Of a stretch of 42,173 nucleotides of DNA, positions 26,147 to 34,859 are shown in pieces. The translations under genes and the position numbers were made by a program. The stretch is taken from NCBI GenBank assembly GCA_937942475.1, contig CALDEP010000060.1, positions 1 to 42,173 on the forward strand. Direction: 5' to 3'. The notes beneath the pieces were generated by a model. The model had not been told where the DNA came from, ran no database searches, and saw only the letters and a list, made by a program, of their open reading frames with translations. How positions within the stretch are numbered: the stretch's first letter is position 1; each line of letters opens with the position of its first letter. The stretch comes from an uncultured Aureispira sp. (GTDB lineage Bacteria > Bacteroidota > Bacteroidia > Chitinophagales > Saprospiraceae).

Positions 26147-26617
26147 CTGTTTGGTTTGAAAATGAAGTAGAGATAAAGCCTGAAAATTACAAGAAAAAAA
26201 TAAATCATCAAGGATTTTTTTCTAAAAGAGACTAAGATTTTTTTGCTGCAAGGGGGGATTATTAATTGATTGTCAAGGTTTTTTTTATTAAAATAAATCT
26301 TATAAAACGCGTTTTTTCTTAGAAAAAATGAAATAAAACGTTAAAAAAGAGACCATAGGGGTTAAAAGGAGCGAAAAGACAACTTTCTGAAAGGTACAGG
26401 CGTACATGTATGTATAGGATATTCTTTTACTATTTACTTAATATTTTGTTAAACATTAATTACTTTCGTCTGTTTTATATTTTGTGCGTCTGCAATTTTA
26501 CAAAAAAATGAATGCAAAAAATGGTTTTCATTTTTTATTGAAAGTTTATAAATTGCATTATCGCACAAACAAAGTAAATGAAAAATGTCCCCTAATACCT
26601 TAATTTAACGATTACTT
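26147..26617. other. Gene-free interval upstream of fni
   Basis: 471 bases of AT-rich DNA without an ORF, terminator or dispersed repeat. Close but imperfect promoter boxes occur (TATATTTTG near 26477), and a short palindrome-like stretch GTACATGTATGTAT lies near 26403. Nothing firm can be assigned. Confidence 0.4.
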
Positions 26618-27667
26618 ATGGAAAATGGTTTATCAAAACAACCATATAAGGACAGCGATGTAACAGCGTCCTCTCGAAAGCAAGATCACATACAATTAGC
26701 CTTCAAATCTCAAATAGAACGGGCTAATTTAGATGAACGATTTTATTACGAACCTTTGTTGTCAGGTCACCCAACAACCAAAGATGAAACCTCTTTTACT
26801 TTTTTAGGCAAAACGATGCGGACACCACTTTGGGTTTCTAGCATGACAGGAGGAACCGAATATGCGAATGTCATTAATCATAATCTTGCTAGAGTCGCCC
26901 GTGATTTTGGCTTTGGAATGGGATTAGGTTCTTGTCGAGGATTATTGACTAGCGACGAATATTTAAAAGACTTTGATGTTCGAGGAATTATTGGAGACGA
27001 TTTGCCTTTGTATACTAATTTGGGTATTGCTCAATTAGAGGAGTTGTTTGATGCAGGCAAAACCGTTTTGATCCGTGATTTGGTCAACAAATTGAGTGCA
27101 GATGGCTTAATTATACACGTTAACCCTTTTCAAGAATGGTTGCAACCAGAAGGAGATCATTTTAAATATCCACCAATTGATACCATCAAACGAGTGATCG
27201 ATAAATTTCCTGATTTAAAGGTTATTGTCAAAGAAGTAGGGCAGGGAATGGGCTACAGAAGTTTGGAAGCACTTTTTCAATTGCCGATTATGGCGGTGGA
27301 TTTTGCAGCCAATGGCGGCACTAATTTTGCTAAATTAGAATTGTTGCGTTCTGATGCCCAGAAGCATGAAATCTATTCCAAATTAGCCAATGTAGGACAC
27401 AGTGCAGAGGAGATGGTTTTGATGACAAATCAGATTATGAAGGACTTAGGAGAGAAAGCACTTTGCAAAGAAGTTATTGTCTCTGGAGGAATTAAGGACT
27501 TCTTGGATGGGTATTATCTAATAAATAAATTATCTTCGCCAGCCATTTACGGTCAAGCTTCTACCTTTTTGAAGCATGCAAGAGGTGATTACAAGGACTT
27601 ATACGACTATGTTTCTACTCAAGTAGAAGGATTGAAACTAGCAAAAAAATATTTAACAGTAAAGTAG
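26618..27667 (+). CDS. fni: Type 2 isopentenyl-diphosphate delta-isomerase
   Basis: A 349-residue FMN- and NAD(P)H-dependent enzyme that interconverts isopentenyl and dimethylallyl diphosphate. Family motifs are present: SSRKQDHIQLA (19-29), LWVSSMTGGT (71-80) with the flavin-binding glycines, the metal-binding IHVNPFQEWLQPEGD (Gln and Glu), VIVKEVGQGM, DFAANGGTNFAKLE and the C-terminal flavin phosphate site VSGGIKD. Length is typical. It lies 71 bp upstream of HMG-CoA reductase on the same strand, so the two probably form an operon for mevalonate-route isoprenoid precursor supply in the cytoplasm. Confidence 0.95.
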   Translation: MENGLSKQPYKDSDVTASSRKQDHIQLAFKSQIERANLDERFYYEPLLSGHPTTKDETSFTFLGKTMRTPLWVSSMTGGTEYANVINHNLARVARDFGFGMGLGSCRGLLTSDEYLKDFDVRGIIGDDLPLYTNLGIAQLEELFDAGKTVLIRDLVNKLSADGLIIHVNPFQEWLQPEGDHFKYPPIDTIKRVIDKFPDLKVIVKEVGQGMGYRSLEALFQLPIMAVDFAANGGTNFAKLELLRSDAQKHEIYSKLANVGHSAEEMVLMTNQIMKDLGEKALCKEVIVSGGIKDFLDGYYLINKLSSPAIYGQASTFLKHARGDYKDLYDYVSTQVEGLKLAKKYLTVK

Positions 27668-27738
27668 TGGATTAGAAGTTATCATTATTATAATGAATAA
27701 AATAACTGCTAATTCAAGGTTTTAAAAATGAAACCAGT

Positions 27739-29094
27739 ATGAAAAAGCCAACAATAGTATCGGGATTTTCAAAACTATCCAAACGAGGAAAAATTCGTTG
27801 GTTGGTAGAAAACTTCTTCGTCAATCCAGAAGAGGTTGCTCGTGAATTAAAAAGTTTTTGGTATGGAGATCCTCAGAAACAAAAGATTTTTGATGACTTT
27901 AGTGAAAACACAATAAGTAACTTTTACTTGCCTTATGGTGTTGTTCCTAATTTGGAAATTAACGGAAATTTGTACTGTGTTCCAATGGTGATTGAGGAAT
28001 CCTCTGTTGTGGCAGCAGCTTCTGCCGCCGCTAAATTTTGGCTAAAAAGAGGTGGTTTCAAAGCAGAAATTATTGCCACACACAAAATTGGTCAAGTGCA
28101 TTTTGATTGGAAAGGAGATTATACCAAATTGCATAGTTTATTTTCTCAATTAAAAGAGCGCATTTTAGCAGATACCGCACACATTACCTCTAATATGAGA
28201 GAACGTGGTGGTGGAATTTCTAAAATTGAGTTGGTCAATATGACGCATCTAGAAGCTAATTATTATCAGCTAAAGATGACTTTTGAGACTTGTGACTCTA
28301 TGGGAGCTAATTTTATTAACTCTTGTTTGGAAGAAACGTCTCGTTCTTTGCGTGCGTTTATTAGTGAGCAAGATAGTTTTCCAGCAGAAGATAGAGATGT
28401 GACGATTATCATGGCGATCTTGTCGAATTATACACCAGAATGTTTGGTGCGTACATGGGTGGAGTGCCCAATAGCCGATTTGGGAGAGTTTGATAATGGT
28501 AATATGGATGCAAATACCTTCGCCTATAAATTTGATAAGGCGCTCAAAATTGCACACATTGACGTACATAGAGCAACGACGCATAATAAAGGTATTTTTA
28601 ATGGAATTGATGCCGTTGCTTTGGCAACAGGGAATGATTTCCGTGCCATTGAGTCTTGTGGTCACACCTATGCAGCACGTGATGGGGCTTACAAAAGTTT
28701 GTCTTCTGCGAAGATAGAGAATGGAATGTTTAAGTTTTGGCTCGATATTCCTTTGGCAATTGGAACCGTTGGAGGCTTAACTTCTTTGCATCCTTTGGCA
28801 AAGCGTTCTTTGGAAATGTTGGGCGATCCTTCGGCAGAAGAATTGATGATGGTCATTGCTGCTACAGGCTTGGCGCAAAATTTTGCGGCTGTGCGTTCTT
28901 TGGTCACAACAGGAATTCAGCAAGGACACATGAAAATGCACTTGATGAATATCTTGAACCATCTAGAAGCAACAGAAAAAGAGGTGATTTTAGTTTTATC
29001 GCACTTTAAAGACCGATTGGTTTCTTTTACTGCCGTTCGTGATTTTCTTGATTTATTGAGAACAAAACCTACCACAGAATTAAAAATGAAATAA
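27739..29094 (+). CDS. mvaA: Hydroxymethylglutaryl-CoA reductase, class II-like
   Basis: A 451-residue enzyme that interconverts HMG-CoA and mevalonate with NAD(P)H. Catalytic residues expected for the family are visible: Glu in VIEESSVVAAAS (Glu86/87), Lys284 in THNKGIFNGIDAV, Asp300 in ATGNDFRAIE and His397 in QQGHMKMH. The dinucleotide-binding motif reads CDSMGANFINS (185-195), with Asp186 in the position of the usual DAMGAN. The soluble form without membrane anchor and the sequence type fit class II. Adjacent fni suggests a biosynthetic mevalonate pathway rather than mevalonate degradation, but kinase and decarboxylase genes are not in the window. A terminator follows at 29171-29207. Confidence 0.93.
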   Translation: MKKPTIVSGFSKLSKRGKIRWLVENFFVNPEEVARELKSFWYGDPQKQKIFDDFSENTISNFYLPYGVVPNLEINGNLYCVPMVIEESSVVAAASAAAKFWLKRGGFKAEIIATHKIGQVHFDWKGDYTKLHSLFSQLKERILADTAHITSNMRERGGGISKIELVNMTHLEANYYQLKMTFETCDSMGANFINSCLEETSRSLRAFISEQDSFPAEDRDVTIIMAILSNYTPECLVRTWVECPIADLGEFDNGNMDANTFAYKFDKALKIAHIDVHRATTHNKGIFNGIDAVALATGNDFRAIESCGHTYAARDGAYKSLSSAKIENGMFKFWLDIPLAIGTVGGLTSLHPLAKRSLEMLGDPSAEELMMVIAATGLAQNFAAVRSLVTTGIQQGHMKMHLMNILNHLEATEKEVILVLSHFKDRLVSFTAVRDFLDLLRTKPTTELKMK

Positions 29095-29170
29095 TTGTTC
29101 TTAAAATTAGAAGCACTTTTTTAAGACTAGGGACTTTCTTTAGAAAAGAAAAATAATTATCTTATATTTG

Positions 29171-29207
29171 AAGACATAAAACAAGCAAAGCGTTTGTTTT
29201 ATGTCTT
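29171..29207 (+). terminator. mvaA terminator
   Basis: AAGACATAAAACAA (29171-29184) pairs perfectly with TTGTTTTATGTCTT (29194-29207), followed by T-rich DNA. Confidence 0.85.
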
Positions 29208-29287
29208 TTTCGTTTTCAACACTTCGGGTTCTCCACAAAGTACTGACAAAACACAAGAGATAAAATTGGCCTATAGGTCATATAGAA

Positions 29288-29605
29288 ATGGCAAAAAAAC
29301 CAACCAAAATAGAATTATTATTAGAGGATATTCCCGCACCAATACGCAATAAATTTATTGTTGTAACGGCTTTATTTGTCGTTTGGATGTTCTTTTTTGA
29401 TAACAATAGTATTATTTCTCAGTATCGCTTGCAAGCAACCTTGCAGGAATTAGAATCTAAGGAAGCGTATTATCAAAAAGAGATAAGTCAAGCGGAAAAA
29501 GACAATAAAGAACTTTTTACGGATGACAAAACACGAGAAAAATTTGCAAGAGAACATTATTATATGAAAAAGGCAGATGAGGAAGTTTTTGTCATTGACA
29601 AATAA
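29288..29605 (+). CDS. Septum formation initiator family protein (DivIC/FtsB-like)
   Basis: A 105-residue bitopic membrane protein with the DivIC/FtsB plan: a short cytoplasmic N-terminus, one transmembrane helix (about 22-39, FIVVTALFVVWMFFFD), then a coiled coil (LQATLQELESKEAYYQKEIS) and a C-terminal segment TREKFAREHYYMKKADEEVFVI that matches the family end (..RE.Y.MKk..E.vfvi). Such proteins bridge FtsL and FtsQ/DivIB in the divisome. The gene stands alone, so the role rests on sequence only. Start choice is firm because of the immediate family N-terminus and the upstream terminator. Confidence 0.88.
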   Translation: MAKKPTKIELLLEDIPAPIRNKFIVVTALFVVWMFFFDNNSIISQYRLQATLQELESKEAYYQKEISQAEKDNKELFTDDKTREKFAREHYYMKKADEEVFVIDK

Positions 29606-29728
29606 GCCCTTTTAAAGCTGTAGTGCTTACTTTTTTGAATCAAAATAAAAAATTGTAGCAGCTACTACTCAAAAAGATAGTGATAATTTTGTTCTACACT
29701 ATGTAATTTGTAAATTTGAGATGTAGCG

Positions 29729-29863
29729 CAAGTAATACTTAGCTACGCTGCTTCTACGAGGTTTAGTTTTTTAATGCAAAATATAAAAAGCGTCTTATAG
29801 TATTTTGACCATCAGTTGCTTACGTTTGTTTAAGAATGTGTCAGCTTGATAATCAACTTAATA
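29729..29863 (-). repeat. Diverged double-palindrome element, copy C
   Basis: Read on the minus strand, GTCTTATTAAGTTGATTATCA pairs imperfectly with a decayed arm near 29794-29813, followed by an A/T tract and GTAGAAGCAGCGTAGCTAAGTA (29757-29736). The last block also occurs beside copy D at 37711-37737. It lies upstream of sucD. An isolated -7-like box, TACGTTTG, sits within it at 29821-29828 on the plus strand, with an unfavourable 13-base spacing to the nearest TTTG. Confidence 0.4.
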
Positions 29864-29922
29864 AGACTTCTAAACGAGATATAGATACAATTCAATTAAT
29901 AATTTTATAAATAAAGAAAAAA

Positions 29923-30804
29923 ATGTCTGTACTAGTCAACAAAGATTCTAAAATCATTGTACAAGGTTTTACAGGAAAAGAAGGAACTTTTCATGCAAGC
30001 CAAATGATTGAATATGGCACTAATGTAGTAGGTGGTGTTACTCCAGGTAAAAGTGGTCAAACACACTTAGACCGCCCTGTTTTTGGAACGGTAGCTGATG
30101 CTGTTGCCAAAACTGGTGCAGATACAACGATCATTTTCGTTCCACCTCGTTTTGCTGCTGATGCTGTATTGGAAGCTGCTGATGCTGGAATCAAAGTAAT
30201 CATCTGTATTACAGAAGGTATTCCAGTTCAAGACATGGTAAAAGTAAAAGCTTTTATTGAGGACAAAGAAGTTCGTTTGATTGGACCTAACTGCCCTGGT
30301 GTTATGACTGCTGGTGAAGCAAAAGTAGGTATCATGCCTGGTTTTATCTTCAAAAAAGGTAAAATTGGTATCGTATCTAAATCAGGTACGTTAACCTATG
30401 AAGCTGCTGACCAAGTTGTAAAAGCTGGTCTAGGAGTAACAACAGCTATCGGAATTGGTGGTGATCCAATTATTGGAACAACAACGAAAGAAGCGGTTGA
30501 ACTGTTGATGGCTGATCCTGAAACAGAAGGTATCGTAATGATTGGTGAGATTGGAGGTAACTTGGAAGCAGAAGCTGCTCGTTGGATCAAAGAACATGGT
30601 ACAAAACCTGTTGTTGGTTTTATCGCAGGTGAAACGGCTCCTGTTGGTCGTACAATGGGACATGCTGGTGCTATCGTTGGTGGAGCAGATGATACTGCGG
30701 CTGCTAAGAAGCAAATCTTGCGTGAGTGTGGTGTTTTGGTAGTAGACTCTCCAGCTGATATTGGATCGACTATGGCAAAAGCCTTAGAAGCGGTAAAAGC
30801 ATAA
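29923..30804 (+). CDS. sucD: Succinyl-CoA ligase (ADP-forming) alpha subunit
   Basis: A 293-residue alpha subunit of succinyl-CoA synthetase, the TCA-cycle enzyme that makes ATP or GTP from succinyl-CoA with the beta subunit SucC. It shows the N-terminal CoA-binding Rossmann fold ([37 protein letters not shown]), [14 protein letters not shown], and the phosphorylated His247 in [14 protein letters not shown]. Length is normal. sucC is not adjacent, which is common in Bacteroidota. Codon use is regular and the gene ends at a very strong bidirectional terminator, both consistent with high expression. Confidence 0.97.
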   Translation: MSVLVNKDSKIIVQGFTGKEGTFHASQMIEYGTNVVGGVTPGKSGQTHLDRPVFGTVADAVAKTGADTTIIFVPPRFAADAVLEAADAGIKVIICITEGIPVQDMVKVKAFIEDKEVRLIGPNCPGVMTAGEAKVGIMPGFIFKKGKIGIVSKSGTLTYEAADQVVKAGLGVTTAIGIGGDPIIGTTTKEAVELLMADPETEGIVMIGEIGGNLEAEAARWIKEHGTKPVVGFIAGETAPVGRTMGHAGAIVGGADDTAAAKKQILRECGVLVVDSPADIGSTMAKALEAVKA

Positions 30805-30830
30805 GCTGATATAGCTTTATCATACATAAA

Positions 30831-30863
30831 AAAAGCCACTTTGGATTGTCCAAAGTGGCTTTT
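30831..30863. terminator. Bidirectional terminator between sucD and the convergent gene
   Basis: AAAAGCCACTTTGGA (30831-30845) pairs perfectly with TCCAAAGTGGCTTTT (30849-30863) around TTG: 15 base pairs with a three-base loop. Confidence 0.9.
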
Positions 30864-30881
30864 GTGTTTCTAGTCGAATGC

Positions 30882-31823
30882 TTACTGTTTAATTAGGGAA
30901 GTAGTTTGAACTTGATTGTCAATATAAATAACGCCATAATAAACGCCTTGAGGAATCGTATTCGGAACATTAATCGTACGAGAACCAGTTCCCTTTATGG
31001 TTTTTTCTAAGACTAATTGCCCTAGATTATTATACAAATGAAAGGATAAGCCTTCTGTTGTAGTAGAGGCAGGAATATTTAATTGAATCTCACTGGAGAA
31101 TGGATTAGGCGAGAGGTGAATTAAATCCGCATCAGGAATATTCTGAACACTGGTCAATAGTTCGTCGCAAGTGCTTGAAATATTAGCATTGAAACGTATC
31201 GTGCTGTCACTGTAACAACGAAGTCCAGTTTTTATTTCAGCATCCCAAAGACGATAATCTTGTGGGAACAAATACAAGGACCCACCCAACTTTTCTGTCA
31301 ATCTGGCATTAGGCTCTCCAAAGCCCATATAGGAACCACTTAGAGGATTGATACTTAGGCTGTCTATGGTATGAACAGTAAGTGTTCTCAGCGTTTCTCC
31401 ACTAATGACCGTTGTCCCTATATTATCAACCTGAATAGTCGTTTCTACACCTCCTTGTGCAAAGAAGTCGAAGGTACGAGTCGTCCAAGTATCGCCTACT
31501 TGAGCCCCCCAGTTATATAAAATATAAAAGGTATCATTATCAGATAAATTGAAAACAGTATCACCTGAGGTATAAAAATATTCATCGCCTATTGAGTTCT
31601 CACTACCATTTGAGCCATAACGAGTCTTGGTCAGCTTTTTACAGAGGTGTCCTTGAATGATCGTATCCTTCACACTTTCTGTTTTGACATATCCTTCATA
31701 GCCGAAAAATGTAAAGCTTTCAATGTTGGTATGATACCATGTTGCGCCAATAGGCGCAAATTCTTGTGCTTGTGTTAGAACGCTAAATAGAAGCATTACA
31801 CAGATAATTTGTAGTAATTTCAT
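30882..31823 (-). CDS. Secreted T9SS cargo protein
   Basis: About 313 residues from the ATG at 31823, which begins a signal peptide (MKLLQIICVMLLFSVLTQAQ); the upstream 14 codons look like leader. The mature domain of about 220 residues starts EFAPIGATWYHTNIESF and contains DTVFNLSDNDTFYILYNWGAQVGDTW, a pattern I recall from small secreted Bacteroidota proteins of unknown role. Two cysteines (GLRCYSD, SSTCDELL) may form a disulfide. The C-terminal 75 residues are a T9SS sorting domain (IHLSPNPFSSEIQLNIP ... QGVYYGVIYIDNQVQTTSLIKQ). It has its own promoter and shares the sucD terminator. Confidence 0.87.
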   Translation of the reverse strand: MKLLQIICVMLLFSVLTQAQEFAPIGATWYHTNIESFTFFGYEGYVKTESVKDTIIQGHLCKKLTKTRYGSNGSENSIGDEYFYTSGDTVFNLSDNDTFYILYNWGAQVGDTWTTRTFDFFAQGGVETTIQVDNIGTTVISGETLRTLTVHTIDSLSINPLSGSYMGFGEPNARLTEKLGGSLYLFPQDYRLWDAEIKTGLRCYSDSTIRFNANISSTCDELLTSVQNIPDADLIHLSPNPFSSEIQLNIPASTTTEGLSFHLYNNLGQLVLEKTIKGTGSRTINVPNTIPQGVYYGVIYIDNQVQTTSLIKQ

Positions 31824-31871
31824 AATGATTTTTTGTACTGTTAAATAAAAAATAAAAAATTGCAAGTAGCA

Positions 31872-31902
31872 CGAATATAACAGATAATAATATTAAAATC
31901 AA
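31872..31902 (-). promoter_or_regulatory. Predicted promoter of the gene at 30882-31823
   Basis: On the minus strand TTG (31902-31900) is followed after 20 bases by TATATTCG (31879-31872), one mismatch from TAnnTTTG. The start codon lies about 50 bases downstream. Confidence 0.5.
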
Positions 31903-31936
31903 GTGATTAATCCTTTTTGAAGTTATAAACAGAAGG

Positions 31937-31972
31937 GAAAAAAATAAGAGTCACCCCAGATTAAGGAATGAC
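31937..31972 (-). terminator. Possible terminator of the calpain-like gene
   Basis: GAGTCA near 31947 pairs with TGACTC near 31968 around a weak inner stem. On the minus strand the stem is followed by TTATTTTTTT. The stem is short. Confidence 0.45.
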
Positions 31973-32020
31973 TCATGTTTTTAGCCTATAACAGCTTGTA
32001 ATTATATTACTTTAATAACC

Positions 32021-33994
32021 TTAATAATCCACAACAACACGGCTGAAGTATCTTTGTAGGCTATCAATAGGTAGATTCTCTATGTGATTATTACCATGAG
32101 GATTAATGAGCTTTACAATGCCATTATCAATACGATCCAATGCATAGGCATGTCCAGCAACAATTCTTTCGTTGCCATCTTCTGGATACGTTTTCATAAT
32201 TAACTCCCCTGCATTTCCTCTCAGTTGAGCGCCATTTTCATCTACTGCTGGAGTTCCATTCATATTTGGAGGCGTTGCAAAAGTAACCCCACTACCACTT
32301 TCATAAGCTTTTAGGAGTTCTTGTTTGGCTCGATCTATATCTCTAGAAAAGTCGAAACTTCTTCTTGGAGTTCCTGTTAATACTTCAAATGCTTCTTGTG
32401 AAAAACCAGAATCAATTTCATCGTACCCGCCCATCAATTGCGCAAAGGCTTTTTCTAAAATGAGTGGCCATAATTCTCCAGCATCTTGAGAATTAGCATA
32501 AATGGCTTTATCGCCTGAATCAGATAATTTATCCACCCAAACTTTTGCCGAAACAACAACTTCTACTAATTCTAAACCTGTTGTTCTTTTTGTATTCTGT
32601 TTGATGGTTTTACCACTAGCTTCATCATGAAAAGAATCAATGTGTGCTTCTTTTTGAGGACGGTATAATTTGACGGTAAAAGTACCATCATTATTATAAC
32701 GAATCATTTCTTTGATGCGTTTGATGCCACCTTTGGTTTTTGTTAAAGCAGACAAAGAACACATAAAGTAACAATTTCCTAGACCTCCTTGTATAATATC
32801 GTAAGGATCAATTCCCGAATGATCCACATCATCTGCTCCTTTTACAAACAATTTTTCTGGGTCAACTTCCACTTCTTGATAACGTTTTCCCTCTTCATTT
32901 GTAATAAAACGATCAATTTTGGAATACTGCGCTCCAAGTCCCACCTCTTCATCAACACCAATGGTAGAAACGACATTGTGATTAACAATTGGTTTTGGCT
33001 CAATAAGTTGGTTGCTCCCGTCCTCTGACATACGAGTCCGTTTACTAATCGAGGTAATTCTTTGATACAAATCCTCTGGAGCTTTAGACCAATCGTTGGT
33101 TAATTGGTGAAATTCTTCCAAAACAGCTGCATCGCTTTGATCTAAAGACCATTTTAGATTTTTGTAAGCCGTTAAAAATTGATGCATTTCTTTGTAACTA
33201 TTCATCGGGATAACGACAAGTTCTTCCGTATCAGAGGGGATTCTGACACTAGAAAAAAGATTTTGCGCCCTTGAAAAAATCGGAGCTATTTTATTTTTGG
33301 CTTGAAGCAACTTATTAACAGCCGCTGAGTTAGAATTTACTGCTGTTGGTGTTGCTGGAACATCTGTTGTGATGACTTCTACAGGTATAGGGTCTATGGG
33401 AACATTCGTAGTTTCTTCAGGGATAGGAGTCGTTTCTATGATAATATCTACAGGCGGCGTAGGAGTAGGAGTGACAACATCCGTAATGTCTTCTGGTTCA
33501 TCCGAAATAAGAATGCCAATATGAGGAATGATCGAGCGAAAATATTGCTCATGATTCTTAACTCTTTTAGGATAGTTATTAGAGGTTGTAGAAAAAACGC
33601 TTTGTGTTTTTTCACCTGAGGTCGCATACAAGGCATCAAAACCATATGTTTTATCCAAAAAGCCTTGTATTAAATCAAATTGATCGGGACTCATGAAAAT
33701 AGGGCGAGCCTCCAAATCCATACTATTTAAAAAGGCATGAATAGCTTTTCTGCGCGTTTCTAAGTCTGTTTGGTAACTTTCTAATGCGACAAAATTACTA
33801 CCAAGGTCACTATTGTCTTTTATCAAAACTTCTTTGATAGAGTTGACGGTTGTTGCACGAACCTTTTTTAACTCAATGGCTTTGTTTTTAACCGCAACGT
33901 CTTGCTCTAAAGTTTCTTTATCTTTCTTATAAAAGAAGAACCATTTATCAATTAACTCAACAACTTCTTCTAGCCCATTAAGCAATGTACTCAT
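32021..33994 (-). CDS. Calpain family (C2) cysteine protease with long N-terminal extension
   Basis: A 657-residue protein. The C-terminal ~280 residues are a calpain-type papain-fold protease with an intact triad: Cys408 in IQGGLGNCYFMCSLSAL, His615 in AGHAYALDRI and Asn631 in VKLINPHGNN. The calpain block LWPLILEKAFAQLMGGYDEIDSG (about 508-530) is also present. The first 165 residues are helical and charged, then comes a Pro/Thr/Glu-rich linker (about 170-220: VTPTPTPPVDIII, TTDVPATPTAVN) and a second helical part to about 380. No signal peptide, sorting domain or calcium-binding EF hands are seen, so it is either cytosolic or exported by a contractile or other signal-less route. Modular extension plus protease would suit a toxin or effector, but no delivery genes are in the window. 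Confidence 0.88.
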   Translation of the reverse strand: MSTLLNGLEEVVELIDKWFFFYKKDKETLEQDVAVKNKAIELKKVRATTVNSIKEVLIKDNSDLGSNFVALESYQTDLETRRKAIHAFLNSMDLEARPIFMSPDQFDLIQGFLDKTYGFDALYATSGEKTQSVFSTTSNNYPKRVKNHEQYFRSIIPHIGILISDEPEDITDVVTPTPTPPVDIIIETTPIPEETTNVPIDPIPVEVITTDVPATPTAVNSNSAAVNKLLQAKNKIAPIFSRAQNLFSSVRIPSDTEELVVIPMNSYKEMHQFLTAYKNLKWSLDQSDAAVLEEFHQLTNDWSKAPEDLYQRITSISKRTRMSEDGSNQLIEPKPIVNHNVVSTIGVDEEVGLGAQYSKIDRFITNEEGKRYQEVEVDPEKLFVKGADDVDHSGIDPYDIIQGGLGNCYFMCSLSALTKTKGGIKRIKEMIRYNNDGTFTVKLYRPQKEAHIDSFHDEASGKTIKQNTKRTTGLELVEVVVSAKVWVDKLSDSGDKAIYANSQDAGELWPLILEKAFAQLMGGYDEIDSGFSQEAFEVLTGTPRRSFDFSRDIDRAKQELLKAYESGSGVTFATPPNMNGTPAVDENGAQLRGNAGELIMKTYPEDGNERIVAGHAYALDRIDNGIVKLINPHGNNHIENLPIDSLQRYFSRVVVDY

Positions 33995-34410
33995 ATGATC
34001 AATTATTTTAATTAAATAGTAATGTTAAGAACAATAGGGATTTAGGCTAACAAGATACTAAAAAAAAACTGATTTTTTAAATGAAAAAATAAATACTATT
34101 TAGAGAGCACTTTGAGAAGAATGGGCAGCGATTTCTTTTTTTGTAAAAAGCAAAAGGAATCAATCTAAGTGATAGATTGATTCCTTTTTGTAGTTCGAGT
34201 ACCTGTGTTCAAGCAAGTACAAAATATCCTATTTAGTAAGTCGGTTACTACTATAACAATCGGCTATTATAACACTATACAGGGAGCGAATTGTTACAGA
34301 AATAACGTCTATTTATTCCTGTAGTTGGTGAATTTCATACCATTAGGTGATAACCATAATTGGGAATAGAAATTCAGGAGGGGGTAATAATCTTGGTGTC
34401 TTTTAAATAC
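33995..34410. other. Gene-free interval with one terminator
   Basis: Apart from the 15-bp hairpin at 34152-34188, which is listed separately, I see no ORF, promoter match or dispersed repeat here. It is unusual that the terminator lies about 220 bases beyond the stop codon of the gene ending at 34411. Confidence 0.4.
34152..34188. terminator. Strong hairpin terminator
   Basis: AAAAGGAATCAATCT (34152-34166) pairs perfectly with AGATTGATTCCTTTT (34174-34188) around seven bases. It probably ends the sigma/anti-sigma transcript on the minus strand. Confidence 0.8.
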
Positions 34411-34650
34411 TTAAATGGAAGAGTTAATCTTGGATTTAATACTGTTAATAAGTGCTGGAGAAACACTGCGACGATTAACTTTCTTGCGAAGGAATTCACG
34501 AAATGATTTCTCTTTTTGCAATTTAGCGAGTTGTTCTGGAGAATTTTTGACGTCCGTTAAAAATTCACGTGATTCTTGGTTTGATAGGGCTCCATCAAGA
34601 TACATAACTAATCTTCTTTGGAATTCCCCTGGATTGCCAGATGCTTTCAT
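34411..34650 (-). CDS. Small anti-sigma-factor-like protein
   Basis: A 79-residue protein encoded 209 bp downstream of an ECF sigma factor on the same strand. The sequence has the plan of mini anti-sigma proteins of Bacteroidota: YLDGALSNQESREFL, an SPEQLAKLQKEKSFREFLRKK helix and a C-terminal VNRRSVSPALINSIKSKI. It lacks the His/Cys-x2-Cys ligands of zinc-binding (ZAS) anti-sigma factors and any transmembrane segment, so it is a soluble form. Binding to the neighbouring sigma factor is inferred from context and general resemblance, not shown by the sequence alone. Confidence 0.75.
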   Translation of the reverse strand: MKASGNPGEFQRRLVMYLDGALSNQESREFLTDVKNSPEQLAKLQKEKSFREFLRKKVNRRSVSPALINSIKSKINSSI

Positions 34651-34779
34651 ACTTTTTAAATTTTAAATATAAATAGAACTAAATAGATTTTTCAATGACA
34701 GTACTACCTTATATAATGATTCCCGTTTGTAAACATAAAGGGCGGTAGAACTGCAAAATTGTTTATAATATATAAAGTC

Positions 34780-34843
34780 GACAGAAAATGCTGCGATACT
34801 AGCTTATAAACTATTACTGTGCCAATAAGCAATATTTTCTGTC
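34780..34843. promoter_or_regulatory. Long-range hairpin between sigma and anti-sigma genes
   Basis: GACAGAAAAT (34780-34789) and ATTTTCTGTC (34834-34843) are a perfect 10-bp inverted repeat around 44 bases, extended in part by GCT/AGC. On the transcribed minus strand it starts about 16 bases after the sigma stop codon. It may stabilise or attenuate the transcript before the anti-sigma gene. Confidence 0.35.
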
Positions 34844-34859
34844 ATAAATTGTTCAATTT

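Noticed and set aside
28270-28665. Reverse-strand ORF of 131 codons within the HMG-CoA reductase gene
   Set aside because: It is antisense to a gene with all catalytic residues identified, and its composition is typical of a shadow frame.
29821-29828. TACGTTTG as a sucD promoter -7 box
   Set aside because: The nearest TTTG is only 13 bases upstream, too close for the usual 17-23 base spacing. I mention it only in the repeat entry.
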